A DNA stretch of 64,000 bases from Ascarosepion bandense (GCA_037127315.1 JBBBDQ010001293.1:3160501-3224500), one strand, 5' to 3'; counted from the first letter of the stretch, positions 21,235 through 32,925 are shown. Made by a program: numbers and translations. The notes: generated from the sequence alone by a model not told the origin.

Positions 21235-22010
21235 TATAGTATCAATTATTTGATGATATAGCGTTTCAGTTGAATCACTGTAGAGTTTCTGGGATAATCT
21301 AGATAATGACCCGGTAAGAATATGATTTTAACTCCAACGGATACTTTTAGCCTGCAAAAGATAAAAGTATATCGAAGTTACAATTAATTGAAATCTTTTT
21401 TAATAAACAGACTAGAGTATCTACTACATACCTATTTATGAGGAATCGCAATAAATTCACGTAGATTAAATCGGAAATGCCCAACAGTTGTAGATGTAAT
21501 CGCAGATGATTAAGTTTCACCGTTAATAATTTAGCAGAAACATAGTTTATCTGTTTAACATTGGCAAACTGTTTCGCCCGATGACGTTCATTGTATTCGT
21601 TCATTACTGTGCACAGCTACTAATATGACACCATATAAGAAACCTTTGAATGAATCCCGTCATTCACAACCGGAGATTCACTAACCCCATGGTTTTGTAA
21701 CCCGTGATCTTTTATCTTGAAACATAATATTCGAGTGAAAAAGACGTATAATTTAACTGGAACTTATCCGGTATCTACCAGACGATTAACTATAGTTGAG
21801 GCTCCTATTAATGAGGTATCCAAAGAGATACATGTAGATGAAGTCGTCGAACCACAAGAGATGCTTCTAAATGCAGTGAACATTATCAAGTTTTGCCGAA
21901 AAAAACATTATCAAGCTAGATAATACATCGCAAATCATACAATCCTTACTGAAGCTCCTGACGAAGCCGTATTTCCAGAAAGATCAAGATGTATACTTTA
22001 TCCTCTCACC
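20701..22010. other. No gene recognised; (TA)n at 21186-21232
   Basis: Unique-looking AT-rich DNA. The 68-codon frame 21717-21923 (+) has a balanced composition (YNLTGTYPVSTRRLTIVEAP) but matches nothing I know and has no visible splice context. Confidence 0.45.
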
Positions 22011-22965
22011 AATCTATAGCGCACCTCTGACCCGGGGTGGTAGCATCTGTTTGTGTTCCAGCTATGAGGGTATGGCGAACCCGCAAGCAAAAGCAAAACA
22101 CTATGAAAGTATACAACTACATTTTTACAGTAAAAATACCAGTAATATTTTTCTATAAAATATTACCAACAGTTATCATTTATAGTAAAATGACTAACGA
22201 TGCATTTTATCGATAGCTGAAGACATAAGAAAAAATGGATTTTGGTATTAAATTATCGATAAGGAGTTGATATGCTTTTAATGTAAAATCCGGTGCCTTT
22301 CCTATAAACACTTTCATTGTGTTTTTTAAGAAATTTTCTCTCTGATAGCTGGATTTTAATAATTATCAGCATTGCTAGATTGGTGGCACGATTTCATCAT
22401 TTTACAATTGAAATTAGTAGACTTAACAGTAAGTTCTCTTCGAACAGTTTTTTCTGAAAGTGTTTACTGAAATCACTAGATATAGCAGTAAGTTCTATTC
22501 TATCATTTTTTTTTCAAAGTGTTTATTGAAACTACTAGACTTAACGGTAAGTTTTATTTAAACAGTTTTTCTCAAAGTGTTTATTGAAATTACTAGACTT
22601 AACGGTAATTATTCTAACAGTTTATTCAAAATATTCATTTTTCAGCATTAAATAACCCATCGAGTTTGATATTATATTTTTTATTTCTTCAAAGCTCCCA
22701 AAATGTATAATTCTGGCATTAAATTATCCATAAGTAGTTTATATGTTGTTAAAACATCTGGAGTATAAGTTTGGCATTAAATTACTGATAAGGAGTTGAT
22801 ATGCTCTTAATATAACTTCCTGTCTATCTCTATAAATACCTTCATGGTCGTTTTGAAAAACTTTCCTCTATGATAGCTAGACTTTATGAATACTAGATTG
22901 GCGGCATGATTTCAGCGTTTTACTATCGAAATTATTAGATTTAGCAGTACGTTCTATACTAAGTT
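22011..22965 (+). repeat. FAM3 copy with long 3' part and inner tandem repeats
   Basis: Begins cacctctgacccggggtggt, passes the shared 'aaaacactatgaaagtatac' junction, then the ccagtaatat/tagtaaaatga units. It continues into attaaattatcgataaggag. About four units of roughly 58 bp (aaagtgtttattgaaattac, then agacttaacggtaag) follow at about 22405-22640. The block from attaaattatcgataaggag through the ggcggcatgatttca-type end is repeated at about 22770-22965. Confidence 0.8.
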
Positions 22966-23175
22966 TTTTTCTCTCGCAATTCACATCTGTGGAACTCTCT
23001 TCCGGGTTCTTGATTTGTTGTCAAGTTTGATATTCACGTATTTAAATACAATGTCAATTGTTATCTTCTGTCTTCTAAATACTTGTTCTTTACTTTTTTC
23101 TTCTCAATAACATTTTCCTTCTCTAATGTTCTTACACATTCACTAAACTCTTCCGTTTTAGTGGCTTCATTGCTT
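22966..23175 (+). mobile_element. LINE-J 3' fragment
   Basis: Reads SRNSHLWNSLPGS near 22980, the conserved LWNSLP of the RT C-terminus. Then come tatttaaatacaatgtcaat and a pyrimidine-rich run. The terminal block is absent. Confidence 0.7.
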
Positions 23176-23502
23176 TCTTATGGGGAATGATTAAGAAAAG
23201 CAAGTAAAAGCATGACTATTGGAGAGTATGAGACAGTCCAAAAGTCATTTAAAAATGAATAAATAAAAATGCAAAATATAGCGCTCCAACGAAGAGTGGA
23301 CACATTTTATAGAACAAGGATCTTGAAGCCAAACCGGTATCAAGGATCGTTACATTTTCATCGGACCCTATGTTTTCTTATTCAACATTATACCGTTCTA
23401 AGATATATGACGCAATACAAAGAATTCTGAGACTGGTATTGAAGTCATGAGAAAATGGATAGTTTATTCTCAGCGACATTTACATATTAGCGTATAGAAA
23501 TA
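23176..23502. other. No gene recognised
   Basis: Spacer without recognised repeats. Confidence 0.5.
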
Positions 23503-23873
23503 GGGTGATTAAAAATTAATTCTTTATTTTATGTATGAGTCGCCAGTCAGGAATCTTGACTTAACAACCTGTGACTTTCCTTTAGGGTCGTTTAAAGAAG
23601 CAAGTATACTATTCTAAACAATGACACTGGAAGAACTTGAAGCACAAATACGAGAAGTTATGTCTTCCATACCACAAAGGTTCCTGATGAAGCCATTTTG
23701 ACACTATTTCTGGGCAGCTTTAGAAGCTGGTAGCCAAATCAGATGTCCATATCGAAATTTAAATAAAACTTTATGCTAAACTTTTTCATCCCATATCTAT
23801 TTGTTTAAAAAATACAGTTAATAAACAAATTATAAGTATTTTAAAATAGGGAGTTATTTTTCATTCACTCTGT
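23503..23873 (+). mobile_element. Internally deleted mariner/IS630-like element
   Basis: Ends are imperfect inverted repeats: GGGTGATTAAAAATTAATTC on the left against GAGTGAATGAAAAATAACTC (complement of the right end), about 15 of 20 identical. A TA follows the right end (23874-23875) and precedes the left. Inside, from 23570 on the plus strand, CDFPLGSFKEA then MTLEELEAQIREVMSSIPQ is the C-terminal part of an IS630/Tc1/mariner-type transposase, starting at the third catalytic Asp (PCDFFLW in relatives). Two in-frame stops follow. The rest of the transposase is gone. Confidence 0.8.
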
Positions 23874-24573
23874 ATAATATTTAAACATGAAGACAGTAGT
23901 ACAGACAAGAAAGAAACGAGATGAGCATATGTGAACGAAAGCCCAAGAAGAATGGAAAGAAGAAAAAGAGAAAAAGAAGTATAAAGTTTAGAACGGAATA
24001 AGATAAATTGGAACAACAAACGAATAACGAAAAAATGAAATAAAAAAAATGAACAACAAAAAAAGCTAAAACCGGAGAAGAAAAAAAGAGGAAGTTAAGG
24101 ACCGGAAGTAAATTCAGCAAAACGGATTAATACCGGAAATTGAAAAGGTTTGTGGGAAAGTGTTACGCTGGAAGAGCTCATAAATTCAACTTGCGAAGCA
24201 GAAAAAATAAATAAATAAAGGAGACAAAAATGTAATACTTTTATGAAGATGTGCAAAGGGCTGATAAAAAAAAAAACATTGAAGGGAAGCAATGAAAAAC
24301 AAGTAAAGATATATAGGTAGAGTTTGAAAATGGAAATATTCAGTGATTTTCTTTTTTTTTTGTTACTGGAGATATAGTAGAACACATAATTACTGAAGCA
24401 ATTGGAACGTTCCCAACAAGGCTAACAAAAAAGGATAAATTAGAAGCTAGATATTTGAAAAACGCTCAAGACCATCGTAACTATGACAAGAAAAATGATG
24501 GAAAACTGCGGAAATTTTCTGTTATTTAAACTCCAGTGTAAAACATTAGATACTACGAGTGTGGACATACAAG

Positions 24574-24574
<1 letters not shown>
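23874..24574. other. No gene recognised; A-rich
   Basis: Strongly purine-biased plus strand (23890-24320), which creates long pyrimidine-coded open frames on the other strand. These are composition artefacts. Confidence 0.55.
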
Positions 24575-24626
<52 letters not shown>

Positions 24627-24882
24627 TGAGCATAAACTTCAAGAAAACTGAATGAATAGTTATCAGCAAAAAGACACCGAAATGCGAATGCTAATAATAA
24701 TAATAATAATGATAATAGTAATAATAATAATAAATCTTACATTCAAGTACAGATAACACATTAGGAAAAGCTATATTTAAAATATGAGTGATTTTAATAT
24801 TTTTTTAAGTGATCAGTGGAAAATGAAAAAAAAAATTTCTGACATACGGTCTCTTGTTGGGACCCTGAAGTAAATATTAGTG

Positions 24883-24920
<38 letters not shown>

Positions 24921-24999
24921 TATTATTATTATTATTATTATTATTGTTGTGCTAGCACGAAATTACAAGTCACCGTGACCGAGGGTTTGATCGTTCTAG
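24575..24999. repeat. Three (AAT)n arrays around a tiny RTE piece
   Basis: AAT runs at 24575-24624, 24691-24732 and 24882-24944. The last switches to ATT halfway and is self-complementary. Between the first two, 24627-24690 matches the RTE at 26757-26820 (aacttcaagaaaactgaatg). Confidence 0.9.
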
Positions 25000-25260
25000 C
25001 CTTGCTTAGAGATAGGACAAAAACCGTGTGGCTTCGTTAAAGATACTAGAAAGAGGAATGCGATATTCATGTTCCGAATACAAGCTAAAAGAGCAAAGCA
25101 AATGTAGACAAACCTTTATTTGTTCTTTATAGACTACGCAAAGACGTTCGACAAAGTACACCACAAATAAATAGACATACTCGAAAAATCTAGACATTTT
25201 CGGAAAATGTTCACACTAGATAACGTGCTCTCACTCAGAAACCATAACTAAGGTCTGCTC
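25000..25260 (+). mobile_element. RTE LINE fragment (RT fingers/palm)
   Basis: gagataggacaaaaaccgtg...gaggaatgcgatattcatg parallels 26262-26470 almost base for base (QTVWL, TRNAIF, FIDYAKTFDKVHH). Stops and frameshifts are present. It breaks off near 25260. Confidence 0.85.
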
Positions 25261-25439
25261 AGCATAGTTTTACTATAAATTAAAGATGGGCTCTGTGGGT
25301 GTTGAACAAGCACAAATGAGACTGAGTAGTTGTCTGCAACGGGGATTAGATAGCTACCCTTGGATACGATTGGCCAGCCATATACAATAAAACTAATGGT
25401 TTAAGGCGAATGATCAGTAATTCCAGTCGTGTTCATTAT

Positions 25440-26115
25440 ATTTCTTTTATATGTGCCCTATCCTTTCAGGACGTAGGCGTTAATGGCTTTCCACGTCTCC
25501 CTATGCTTGGTGGCTCTGCGCACGCCTTCTGCTGCTACACCATGCAAACCTCGTTCCATCATCGACCTGATTAGGTCCTTCAAATATGTTATCCTCTGCT
25601 TTCCCCTGTCTCTTTTTCTGGCCTGTTAGTATCAGGTTCACAAACCCCTAATTTCTCATTGAATGTCCCAGGAACTTTAGCTGTCTCTTCCTGATGCTGA
25701 GTATTAATTTACTTTTCGTTTTAATCATTTCATACATGCTCGATCCATGATATTTGCAGCATCCTTCTTTAGAACCACATTTCAGTTGCCTCAAGTTTTT
25801 TCCTTAATCTTCGATGATATTGTCCAGCATTCACTGCCATATTGAAGAACTGACATGAGATAGCAATCTAGTACTCACTTCTTTGTTTCTAGCGAAATTG
25901 TCCTGTTTCTTAATACTTTACTCAACTTCTGAAATGCTTCCTTCGCCATGCCAATTCGCCTTCAGATCTCTGTGTCACACTTCCCGTCTTCTGTTATAAC
26001 ACTTCCCAGGTATTTAAATTTTTGTACTTGCTTGATTTTAGTATCCCCTACCTATATTTGGCATATTGGGCTGGCCTTTTTACTGATGACCATGCATTCG
26101 TTTTATTTTGCAATT
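25440..26115 (-). mobile_element. RTE LINE 3' portion, inverted
   Basis: From ccctatcctttcaggacgta (complement of the RTE 3' terminus) to gcatattgggctggcc (complement of the CQIQVG region). It covers the C-terminal 220 residues or so with many lesions. It lies between two plus-strand RTE pieces. Confidence 0.88.
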
Positions 26116-26249
26116 TATCTGTAGTCCTTTCTTGTCACTCTCTTCAGATGCTTAAATATCATTCAAAATGGCATGATTTTCCCTTCTATACTCAGCGATG
26201 AGGAAATTAGTAGAATTTGTATCAGTAAATCATTATTACCACCAAAAAT
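26116..26249. other. RTE-like spacer, unresolved
   Basis: tttgcaatttatctgtagtc and nearby words could extend the inverted RTE copy towards its 5' side. The match is too weak to set limits. Confidence 0.35.
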
Positions 26250-27460
26250 TAATCAGAGATAGGACAAAAACAGTGTGGCTTCTTTAAAGATACCAGTACG
26301 AGGAATGCGATATTCCTGCTCAGAATACTATTTGGAAGAGCAGTGCAAATGCAGAAGGACGTTTATTTGTGCTTTACAGACTACACAAAGGCGCTCGACA
26401 AAGTATACCAGAAATACTTGTTAGATATATATATGCTCGAAAAATCTCGACATTTTAGGAAAATACGTTAGGATAATCAAGAATCTATATTGGCAGTAAA
26501 CCACTTGTGTACAGGTAAGAAGTGAACTCAGAAAGTATGCAAAAATAGCAAGAGGCGAAAGACAAGGATGTGTTTTATCACTGGGTCTACTCAACAGCGA
26601 AACATTTCTGAGCGAAATAAAATCTATTCCGAGATTCGTCATTGGCGGCCACAAACTCAACGAAGTAAGATACGCGGATGACACGGTGCTGATAGCAAAC
26701 ACGGAAAGGATATTCAGGACCCGTTAATGAAGATAGCAAAAGTAAGCGCGAAGAAAGAAATAAGCATAAACTTCAAGAAAACTGAATGTATAGTCATCAG
26801 CATAAAAAGACACCAAAATGCCAATTACAGGTCGGAGAAGCTAAATTAAAACAAGTAAAGAAATTTAAATACTTGGAAAGTATTCTGACGGAGGATGGAA
26901 TATGTGACATTAAGAACCCAAAACGCATTGGCATGGCCAAAAACGTATTTCAAAAGATAACCAGAGTACTGAGAGCTAGAAAAAATGGAAACAAAGAAAA
27001 GAGTGCTGGATTGCTATGTGATATCTGTACTTCCGTATGCAAGTGAATTCTGGACGATCTCATCAAGGACGAAGAAGCTTGAGGCAGCAGAAATGTGGTT
27101 TTACAGAAACTGTTGAGGATACTATGGGCTGAGCACGTGAGCAACGATAAGGTGTTGGAGAGGATGCAAACGAGAAGAAAACTCATACTTAAAATCAGGA
27201 AGAGATAGATGAGGTTCCTTGGACACTTAAAGAGGAAGCAGGGCCTGGAAAATATAACACTCACAGGACGAATAGAGGGAAAGAGAAAACAGGGGAAGGC
27301 AGCGCGAGATCGACTTGATAGGTCTGAGAAAATGGGTGTCTGAGTAGGGTTTGGGAAAGATACTAAGAGGAAAAATACTGAGAGCGATATGAGACAGACC
27401 CAAGTGGAAGTCCATGATCGCCTACATCCTGAAGGGAAACGACACATGAAAAGAATAAGG
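26250..27460 (+). mobile_element. RTE LINE, RT catalytic core to 3' end, decayed
   Basis: The longest RTE stretch in the window. RT motifs in order: GQKQCGFFK-type (26262), TRNAIF, CFTDYTKALDKVYQ (about 26370), RGERQGCVLS (26553), NEVRYADDTVLIANT with the catalytic YADD at 26671-26682, CQLQVGEAKLKQVKKFKYLE (26819-26878), IGMAK.VFQKITRVL, MWFYRN.LRI, and the 3' end MIAYILKGNDT at 27413-27447. Frames change several times. The endonuclease half is missing, as in most 5'-truncated copies. Confidence 0.9.
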
Positions 27461-28230
27461 ATTAATTTTATATTTCTATAAGGATATGATTTTAGATAAA
27501 CTGCAAGAAAGTCGATAATCCGTATAAAACATGTCAATCAACCAATCTGTATATCTGAGATTCAGCCCGAGTACTCGAACAGAACCCACTAGCAGGCAGA
27601 ATCTTCAAAACAATCAAACATCAGGAAGAGGACAAAAAATGGAAAGAAAAAACAGGTTATAGTACACGAGTTGAGAAGTTGTGTCTAAAGCATTTAGGGA
27701 AGTTAGAATAAAATTAAAATCCTAGAATTATATCAAATTAACAGAATTTTTAATCTTCTGCCTGTTTTCGGTCTTAATCTATTGTTTGCTGTCACTACTC
27801 TCTTCTGACCTCCAGAAATCAATAAATAATAATAAAAAAAAGCGGAATATCTTCTATCTGAATGGTGGTCATTCAATATCTAGCTGATGGGACGCTTGTA
27901 ACGACTTCCACGCAGCAAAGATTCAAGGCGGATAACTCGAGAACCATGGCAATACGAAGATCTTTGAAATTAGTTTGAAAGATACCAAAGAAATGAGAAT
28001 ACTTGCTATCACTCAATATCTAGTGATAGCCACAAACCTCTGTTATGAACAGGCAAATATATGAAACACAATGCCAGTAATTGAATCTTAGTTTGAATTA
28101 TCATTAATTTAAGGAAATTTGATACAGAAACAGCAGAAGTACAATGAGTTGTCGTTTGATTTCCAACCATAGGCACCAAATACGATAAGTGTGAAAAAAA
28201 TCAGCAAGGAACTTTCATATCCATGTTAAT
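27461..28230. other. No gene recognised
   Basis: AT-rich. A pair of similar words 'tcaatatctagctgatggg' (27872) and 'tcaatatctagtgatagcc' (28014) is the only structure noticed. Confidence 0.5.
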
Positions 28231-28288
28231 GAGAAGAAGAAGAAGAAGAAGAAGAAGAAGAAGAAGAAGAAGAAGAAGAAGAAGAAGA
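28231..28288. repeat. (GAA)n microsatellite
   Basis: About 19 AAG units, close to a SINE insertion. Confidence 0.95.
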
Positions 28289-28311
28289 AAGGTTGGTTAA
28301 TTGAATGATCT

Positions 28312-28532
28312 ATATGCATTGTGGTGCAGTGGATATCGACTCGGAACTCCAAGTCGGGGAGCCGAGTTCGAATTCCAGTTGATTTTCTCTTGTTCACTTA
28401 CGCACAAATACGCTTGGAAATCGTATTTATCCGTTTCTTTTCCCCAGTTATGGGCTAAATAATAGGACAGATTGGGTTCTATAGCATTGACTGGCAACCA
28501 TTCTACTGCAGAAAGTAATGGAAACCTACTGC
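28312..28532 (+). mobile_element. tRNA-related SINE, 3'-truncated
   Basis: Head tgcattgtggtgcagtggat, B-box region gagccgagttcgaattccag, full body to gaaacctactgc. It then stops without the palindromic tail. Confidence 0.92.
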
Positions 28533-28799
28533 TATCATGGATATATTTTGCCTGCAATACTCACTAAAAATATTCCTTATCCCAATCTGCATTTATTCAA
28601 CATTTCCCTCACATTTAAGATAATAAATTTTGTGAAGAGATTGCGTTGGATAGCGCATTTCTACTTATTCCCCTCTGATACCCAAGACCAAAACATGGTT
28701 ACCTACAATCTCAAAACTCAGCAAATGCCACCTCCTTGCAAATTCCTAGATCTATTTATGTAAAACCTGTCTAGTATTGTGTCTAAGATGAAATTAAAA
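28533..28799. other. No gene recognised
   Basis: An 81-codon plus frame (28518-28763) starts inside the SINE and is not convincing. Confidence 0.45.
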
Positions 28800-29886
28800 A
28801 AAAAACATTCGAACTCCTTCCAAATATTGTCAGAGAAAGACATTAAATACATCAGGGACTCGAAGGACATTTAGGTTAAGGCCGGTAAGTCCAGAAATGT
28901 TTATAAATGTAACCACTCCCACTATCCTAAACTTCTGACTAATAAGATTACTAGCATATATAGGATAGACAAAAAAGAGAATATAATTACCGAGATTGAT
29001 AGTGATAATTCCAAATTTACTGGCAAGCTAACATTATTGATAGAGTAGGAAAATTCAGGGCTAGAAACGCGAACCTCATATTTAAAGATCATAAAACCAA
29101 TTTCGAGAATAGTGTATAATCTAGGTTTATTAACCAAATTGAATAAGGATTAATCTCGAAAGATATTATCAAAAATATATCGCTAAACTCCAACACATCC
29201 TTCGAACAAATCTGCGAAAACATTCTTCCGATACTATCCATTGGTTTGGCAATAATACTAATAAAACTAGAAGAACAGTTCTTAAATTTGATATTGTGGA
29301 CATCTATCCCTCTATATCTAAAGATCTCCTAATAAACTATATTAATTTTGCCAGAACATGTGTAGAAATCACAGACGAAGAAGTTAATATTATTCTAGCA
29401 GCTAAGAAATCCCTCCTTACTCATAACGATTCTACCTGGACTAAAAGCTTCAACAGTAAATTTGATGTCCACATGGGAGCACATGATTCAGCCCAAATTT
29501 CCGATTTAAAAAGCATCTATACCCTAGATACCCTTAGCAGAATAGTGAATCCTTAACAGGTAGGCTAATACCGAGATAATGAACTTATGTTCATCCCGAT
29601 AAGTAATAGCCCCTTGACTAAGAAAATCCAGAAGAAAATCATTGAAGCCGTTAAGATTTAAAATAGAGATAAAAATTGTGAATTACCTAGACATCACACT
29701 CATTCTCGATAATAATTATTTTAAACCGTAGCATAAGTAAAATGAAACCCCTAGTTACATCAACATTAATTCTAACCACCCTAACGCCATTATAAAACAA
29801 ATACCAAAGACGGTTAATACTAGAATTAGCCGATAATCTTCTAACCATAGGATCTTTAGCGATAACAAAAAACTATACGAAACTTT
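28800..29886 (+). mobile_element. Penelope-like reverse transcriptase relic
   Basis: Pieces in several frames, in order: SEKDIKYIRDSKDI (28830), SRNVYKCNHSHYPKLLTN (28892), FDIVDIYPSISKDLLINYIN (near 29285-29346, the first RT Asp motif), VNIILAAKKSLLTHND, FDVHMGAHDSAQISDLKSIY (29461-29520), YRDNELM near 29568 (the YxDD box, second Asp changed to Asn), NYLDITLILDNNYF (29680), then NPNAIIKQIPKTVNTRISR (29776-29833). The order and wording fit a reverse-transcriptase family common in aquatic animals that I take to be Penelope-like. No GIY-YIG endonuclease was seen. The clade is the uncertain part; that it is an RT relic is fairly sure. Confidence 0.6.
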
Positions 29887-29888
29887 AG

Positions 29889-30054
29889 GCAATAAAAACA
29901 AAAGTTGTATATGCAGAGACGCGACAGTTTATTTAGCAACAGTTAAAATTACATACTGCATTATTTTGTAAATGTAACTGCCGCCGCCGTATGTAACTCT
30001 AACTTGCTAAATAAACCATCCGGTCTCTGCATATACAACTTTTGTTTTTATTGC
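29889..30054. repeat. Large hairpin (51-bp arms, 32 bp perfect)
   Basis: Outer arms 29889-29920 and 30023-30054 are exact complements (32 bp). After a 6-nt mismatch block, 29927-29939 and 30004-30016 pair exactly (13 bp). A further 15 bp (gttaaaattacatac against gttagagttacatac) pair with two mismatches. The loop is GC-richer (gccgccgcc). Confidence 0.97.
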
Positions 30055-30239
30055 TTATTTTGTTTTCTTTTTGTCAAGTGTCGGATTTTGCTGCAACACC
30101 CTGTATATACAACACAAACCAAAAGAAATAATAATAATAATAACATTATTATTATTAATAATAATGATGATGATGTTGCTGAGAAAATCATGGTGAAGTT
30201 TAATGTTCAAAATCAGCACAAAAATGTGAGATCCATATG
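30055..30239. other. Spacer with (AAT)n
   Basis: (AAT)n/(ATT)n at 30128-30170. The word caccctgtata near 30101 resembles the mariner-like terminus described at 56040, but no partner end was found. Confidence 0.5.
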
Positions 30240-30445
30240 GGAAGAATTGTTCTTTTTCTTTCTTTCTAGATTCGCAACTGCCATTACACCTGTAGCCCAT
30301 CCTTCTCTAGCCCTTTCTCTGACAACCCCTTTAACTGGTTTGTCTTTCTCTTCACTCTACTTCTGTTTAAACTTTTAATTTATGTAGCCCCCTGAGCATC
30401 AGTGGCGGTACTGTCTTTTTGGGGGTGAAACGATTAAAAAAATAA
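30240..30445 (+). mobile_element. LINE-J 3' end
   Basis: Pyrimidine-rich run, then atgtagccccctgagcatca and gggggtgaaacgattaaaa, the terminal block of the family, followed by an A-rich tail. Confidence 0.8.
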
Positions 30446-32160
30446 AAAAAAACTTAAAAAAGAAATAATACGGTAAAAATGTGAAGAAAATATAGACGAA
30501 GAAAGAAAAAGAAACATCTGAAAAAGAAAAAATAGATGCAAAAAGAAGAGAAAAATAATCGAATTAAAAAGCGAATAAGAAAAGAAAGAAGACAAAAAGG
30601 AAAGGAAAAAGAAAAAGTAGAAAATTATGTAAAAAGAGGGGGAAGCAAAAGAGAAAGAGAGAAAAAAAGATGACGAAGAAAAAATGCACGATCAAGAAGT
30701 AAAGCGAAACATTGTGGAATTAAAAATAGAAGAAAAATAGTTAAATAAAACTAATAAAAAAACAATTGTAGAAACGTCTAAAAAATATCAGCTTATCCCT
30801 GAACAGCCATTATGACTCCTTACTTATGTTAATGTGTCCGTTAAGTTTTCTAAATGAGAGCATTTGTCTCGGTATGTAGGTACTTTGCACAGACATAATG
30901 CTTTTGAACAAAGGAGAAGTTCTGCTGCTTCGTTTTGGAGCCGCACCTTCATTTAGTAACCAACTATTCTGAGTAACTCTTCTGTTTTTAACTGGATAAA
31001 AGCAAGAAAAACACGAATATATATAAATACAAAGTCAATTGGTAAGATAAAGAACAATTGATAAACTATAAAACAAATATTATACCATTATCAAACTAGT
31101 AGGTTTCACTTTTGCTAATGCTTTATCAGACAATGTGATATTGAGAAAAAGAAGACATTCAGATATCTTACTTTTGCGTTGTTTGATTTTCATTCTTCTG
31201 TAGCAACATTAGTAAATTTTGTGAAGTTCCGAATACAAGGTGATTAAAATATAAAAAAGGAATATAATAGAAGAAAAATCTATTTACTCAGCGTAAGCGT
31301 AGTTGTGGCATAAGACCGAAAGTATGGAGTATCTAGTGACGATCGAAGACTATTCAGTCGGAACCAAACTAGCAAACAAGCTTGGTAACCATTACAAAAA
31401 ACTGAAGTGCCTGAATCACAAAAAAATATGTAAAATGATAAAAATAATTGGCACACAAAATAGATAAATAAAATATAAAAAAGTGAGTAGAAGAAACAGA
31501 TAACAAAAGAGAAAGATAACCGAAATAAAAAGGGGAAAAGAAGAGTAAATTTAAAGAAATAAAAAAGAAAATAAACAATGAGTAAAGTAAGTGAAAGTGA
31601 AAGTGAAAGTGAAAGTGAAGATACCGAAAGAAAAAAATTAAGAAAACAATATAAATTTAACAAATATGAAAAGAGCAAAATAGAAGAAAAGAAAAAATCT
31701 AAAGAATCTAATATAGGAGCAGGAAAGTAGAAATAGAAATAAGAATTTGAAGAATAAGAAAAATAAAAGAAATATAAAGTGAGAATGAAACGCTGAAAAC
31801 AAAAAAGTAGAAAAAACAACCGAATGAGGTTCTTAAAATTACTGGAAAAACAAAAATGGTCTCATGCAATTTTCTCCCAAAGCTGTCCATTGTACAAGTC
31901 AGAGTCTGTGATCACTTGGAGGAAGTCTTTTAGGTTCACCATTATTGTGATTGTTAATGACTACTGCAGTGAGAAGATTCAAGAAAACATTCTCCTGTTT
32001 TTCTGCTAAATTATTCATGGAAATTTTATTTTCACTTCACCAAATTTAATAACGCGCTCATATTTTTATTCTTTATTTAATCATTGACTTTAATTTTTTA
32101 CAGTTCATGTTTTCTTTAACTTTTCAACGGTGACAAGTTCTGACCTTCAGATTTGAAATT
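30446..32160. other. No gene recognised; purine-rich blocks
   Basis: GAAA-rich plus strand at 30450-30760 and 31440-31820, including a six-base repeat gtgaaa at 31591-31619. The long minus-strand frames here (for example 31280-31819) are Phe/Leu/Ser-rich composition artefacts. Confidence 0.6.
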
Positions 32161-32164
32161 AGTG

Positions 32165-32290
32165 CTATTTCTTCTTCTTGTTCATGTGCGGTGGCCCTTT
32201 AGGACGTAGAAGATCAAGGACTACCACTTGTCTCTGTCGCTTGTCGCTCTCAATATTTTTCTCTTGGTATCTTTTCGAAAGACTAATATA
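32165..32290 (-). mobile_element. RTE LINE 3' end, inverted
   Basis: cttcttcttgttcatgtgc then ccctttaggacgtagaagat, complement of the RTE terminus (MIAYVLKG, stop, aagaagaag). It ends at tctcttggtatctttt. Confidence 0.82.
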
Positions 32291-32479
32291 AATTTCACCG
32301 TCCAAAATATTACACGCATATACATTTAAAAATTGTCTATTGCTTTGATAATCGTAACTCGAATCTAAACAATAAGTACTAACCCAAAATCATTACATAC
32401 CAGTATTTTGTCTCTTAGACTTCTTTCATTTTTCTCTCAGTTTCTGAAAAACCTTTACTAAATGGGAACCATGTTAGAT
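32291..32479. other. No gene recognised
   Basis: Short spacer. Confidence 0.5.
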
Positions 32480-32725
32480 TGAGATACTTTTCCTATTTAG
32501 TCTTTTACTTTTTTCTATCGTCTTGTCTGATTCATATCTCGATATCCAACGAGAAGTGCGATAGAAGAAACTGTTAGCAGAGAACTTAAGGTTACATCTA
32601 GCCATTTCAGCTGTAAAATGATGCGACCTTGCCGCCAATCTAGTATTGCCTTTAAATTCATAAAATCTTGGTACCATCGAGAAAACTTCATCAGAACAAT
32701 TGCCATGAAAGTATGAAAAAGATAG
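32480..32725 (-). mobile_element. LINE-J RT C-terminal fragment, inverted
   Basis: The minus frame reads MVPRFYEFKGNTRLAARSHH then FTAEMARCNL, homologous to LVPLLQKFTPATRLATSSTL of the copy at 45654. It is intact for 67 codons but truncated at both ends. Confidence 0.8.
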
Positions 32726-32804
32726 GCACTCTTTATTTCTAATTAAATGATCTTTTATTCGTAATAATTTGTTTAACTTTTGAATAATTATTTTTATATT
32801 TTGC

Positions 32805-32925
32805 TATTCCAGTACACCTTCGGATTTCGATGTCACTTGTTAAAACATTTCCTAGATTTTGGTATCTCTAATTCATAGCTGGCATATTGGTGTATCACTC
32901 CTGCTAACAATACTTTTCATTATAT
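32805..32925 (-). mobile_element. RTE LINE fragment, inverted
   Basis: cttcggatttcgatgtcact through gctggcatattggtgt is the complement of the IRRRI/VGD segment, as at 25965-26065. Confidence 0.7.

Noticed and set aside
23881..24385. Hydrophobic minus-strand frames of 79 and 96 codons
   Set aside because: The same purine-bias artefact on an A-rich plus strand.
26950..27537. 195-codon minus-strand frame
   Set aside because: It lies antisense to a decayed RTE coding region; the sense strand carries the recognisable RT C-terminal motifs.
30095..30112. caccctgtata as the end of another mariner-like element
   Set aside because: No complementary terminus or transposase remnant was seen within a reasonable distance.
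31280..31819. 179-codon minus-strand frame, apparently multi-pass membrane protein
   Set aside because: It is the complement of a purine-rich, A-rich stretch; Phe/Leu/Ser/Tyr content follows base composition and no family motif is present.
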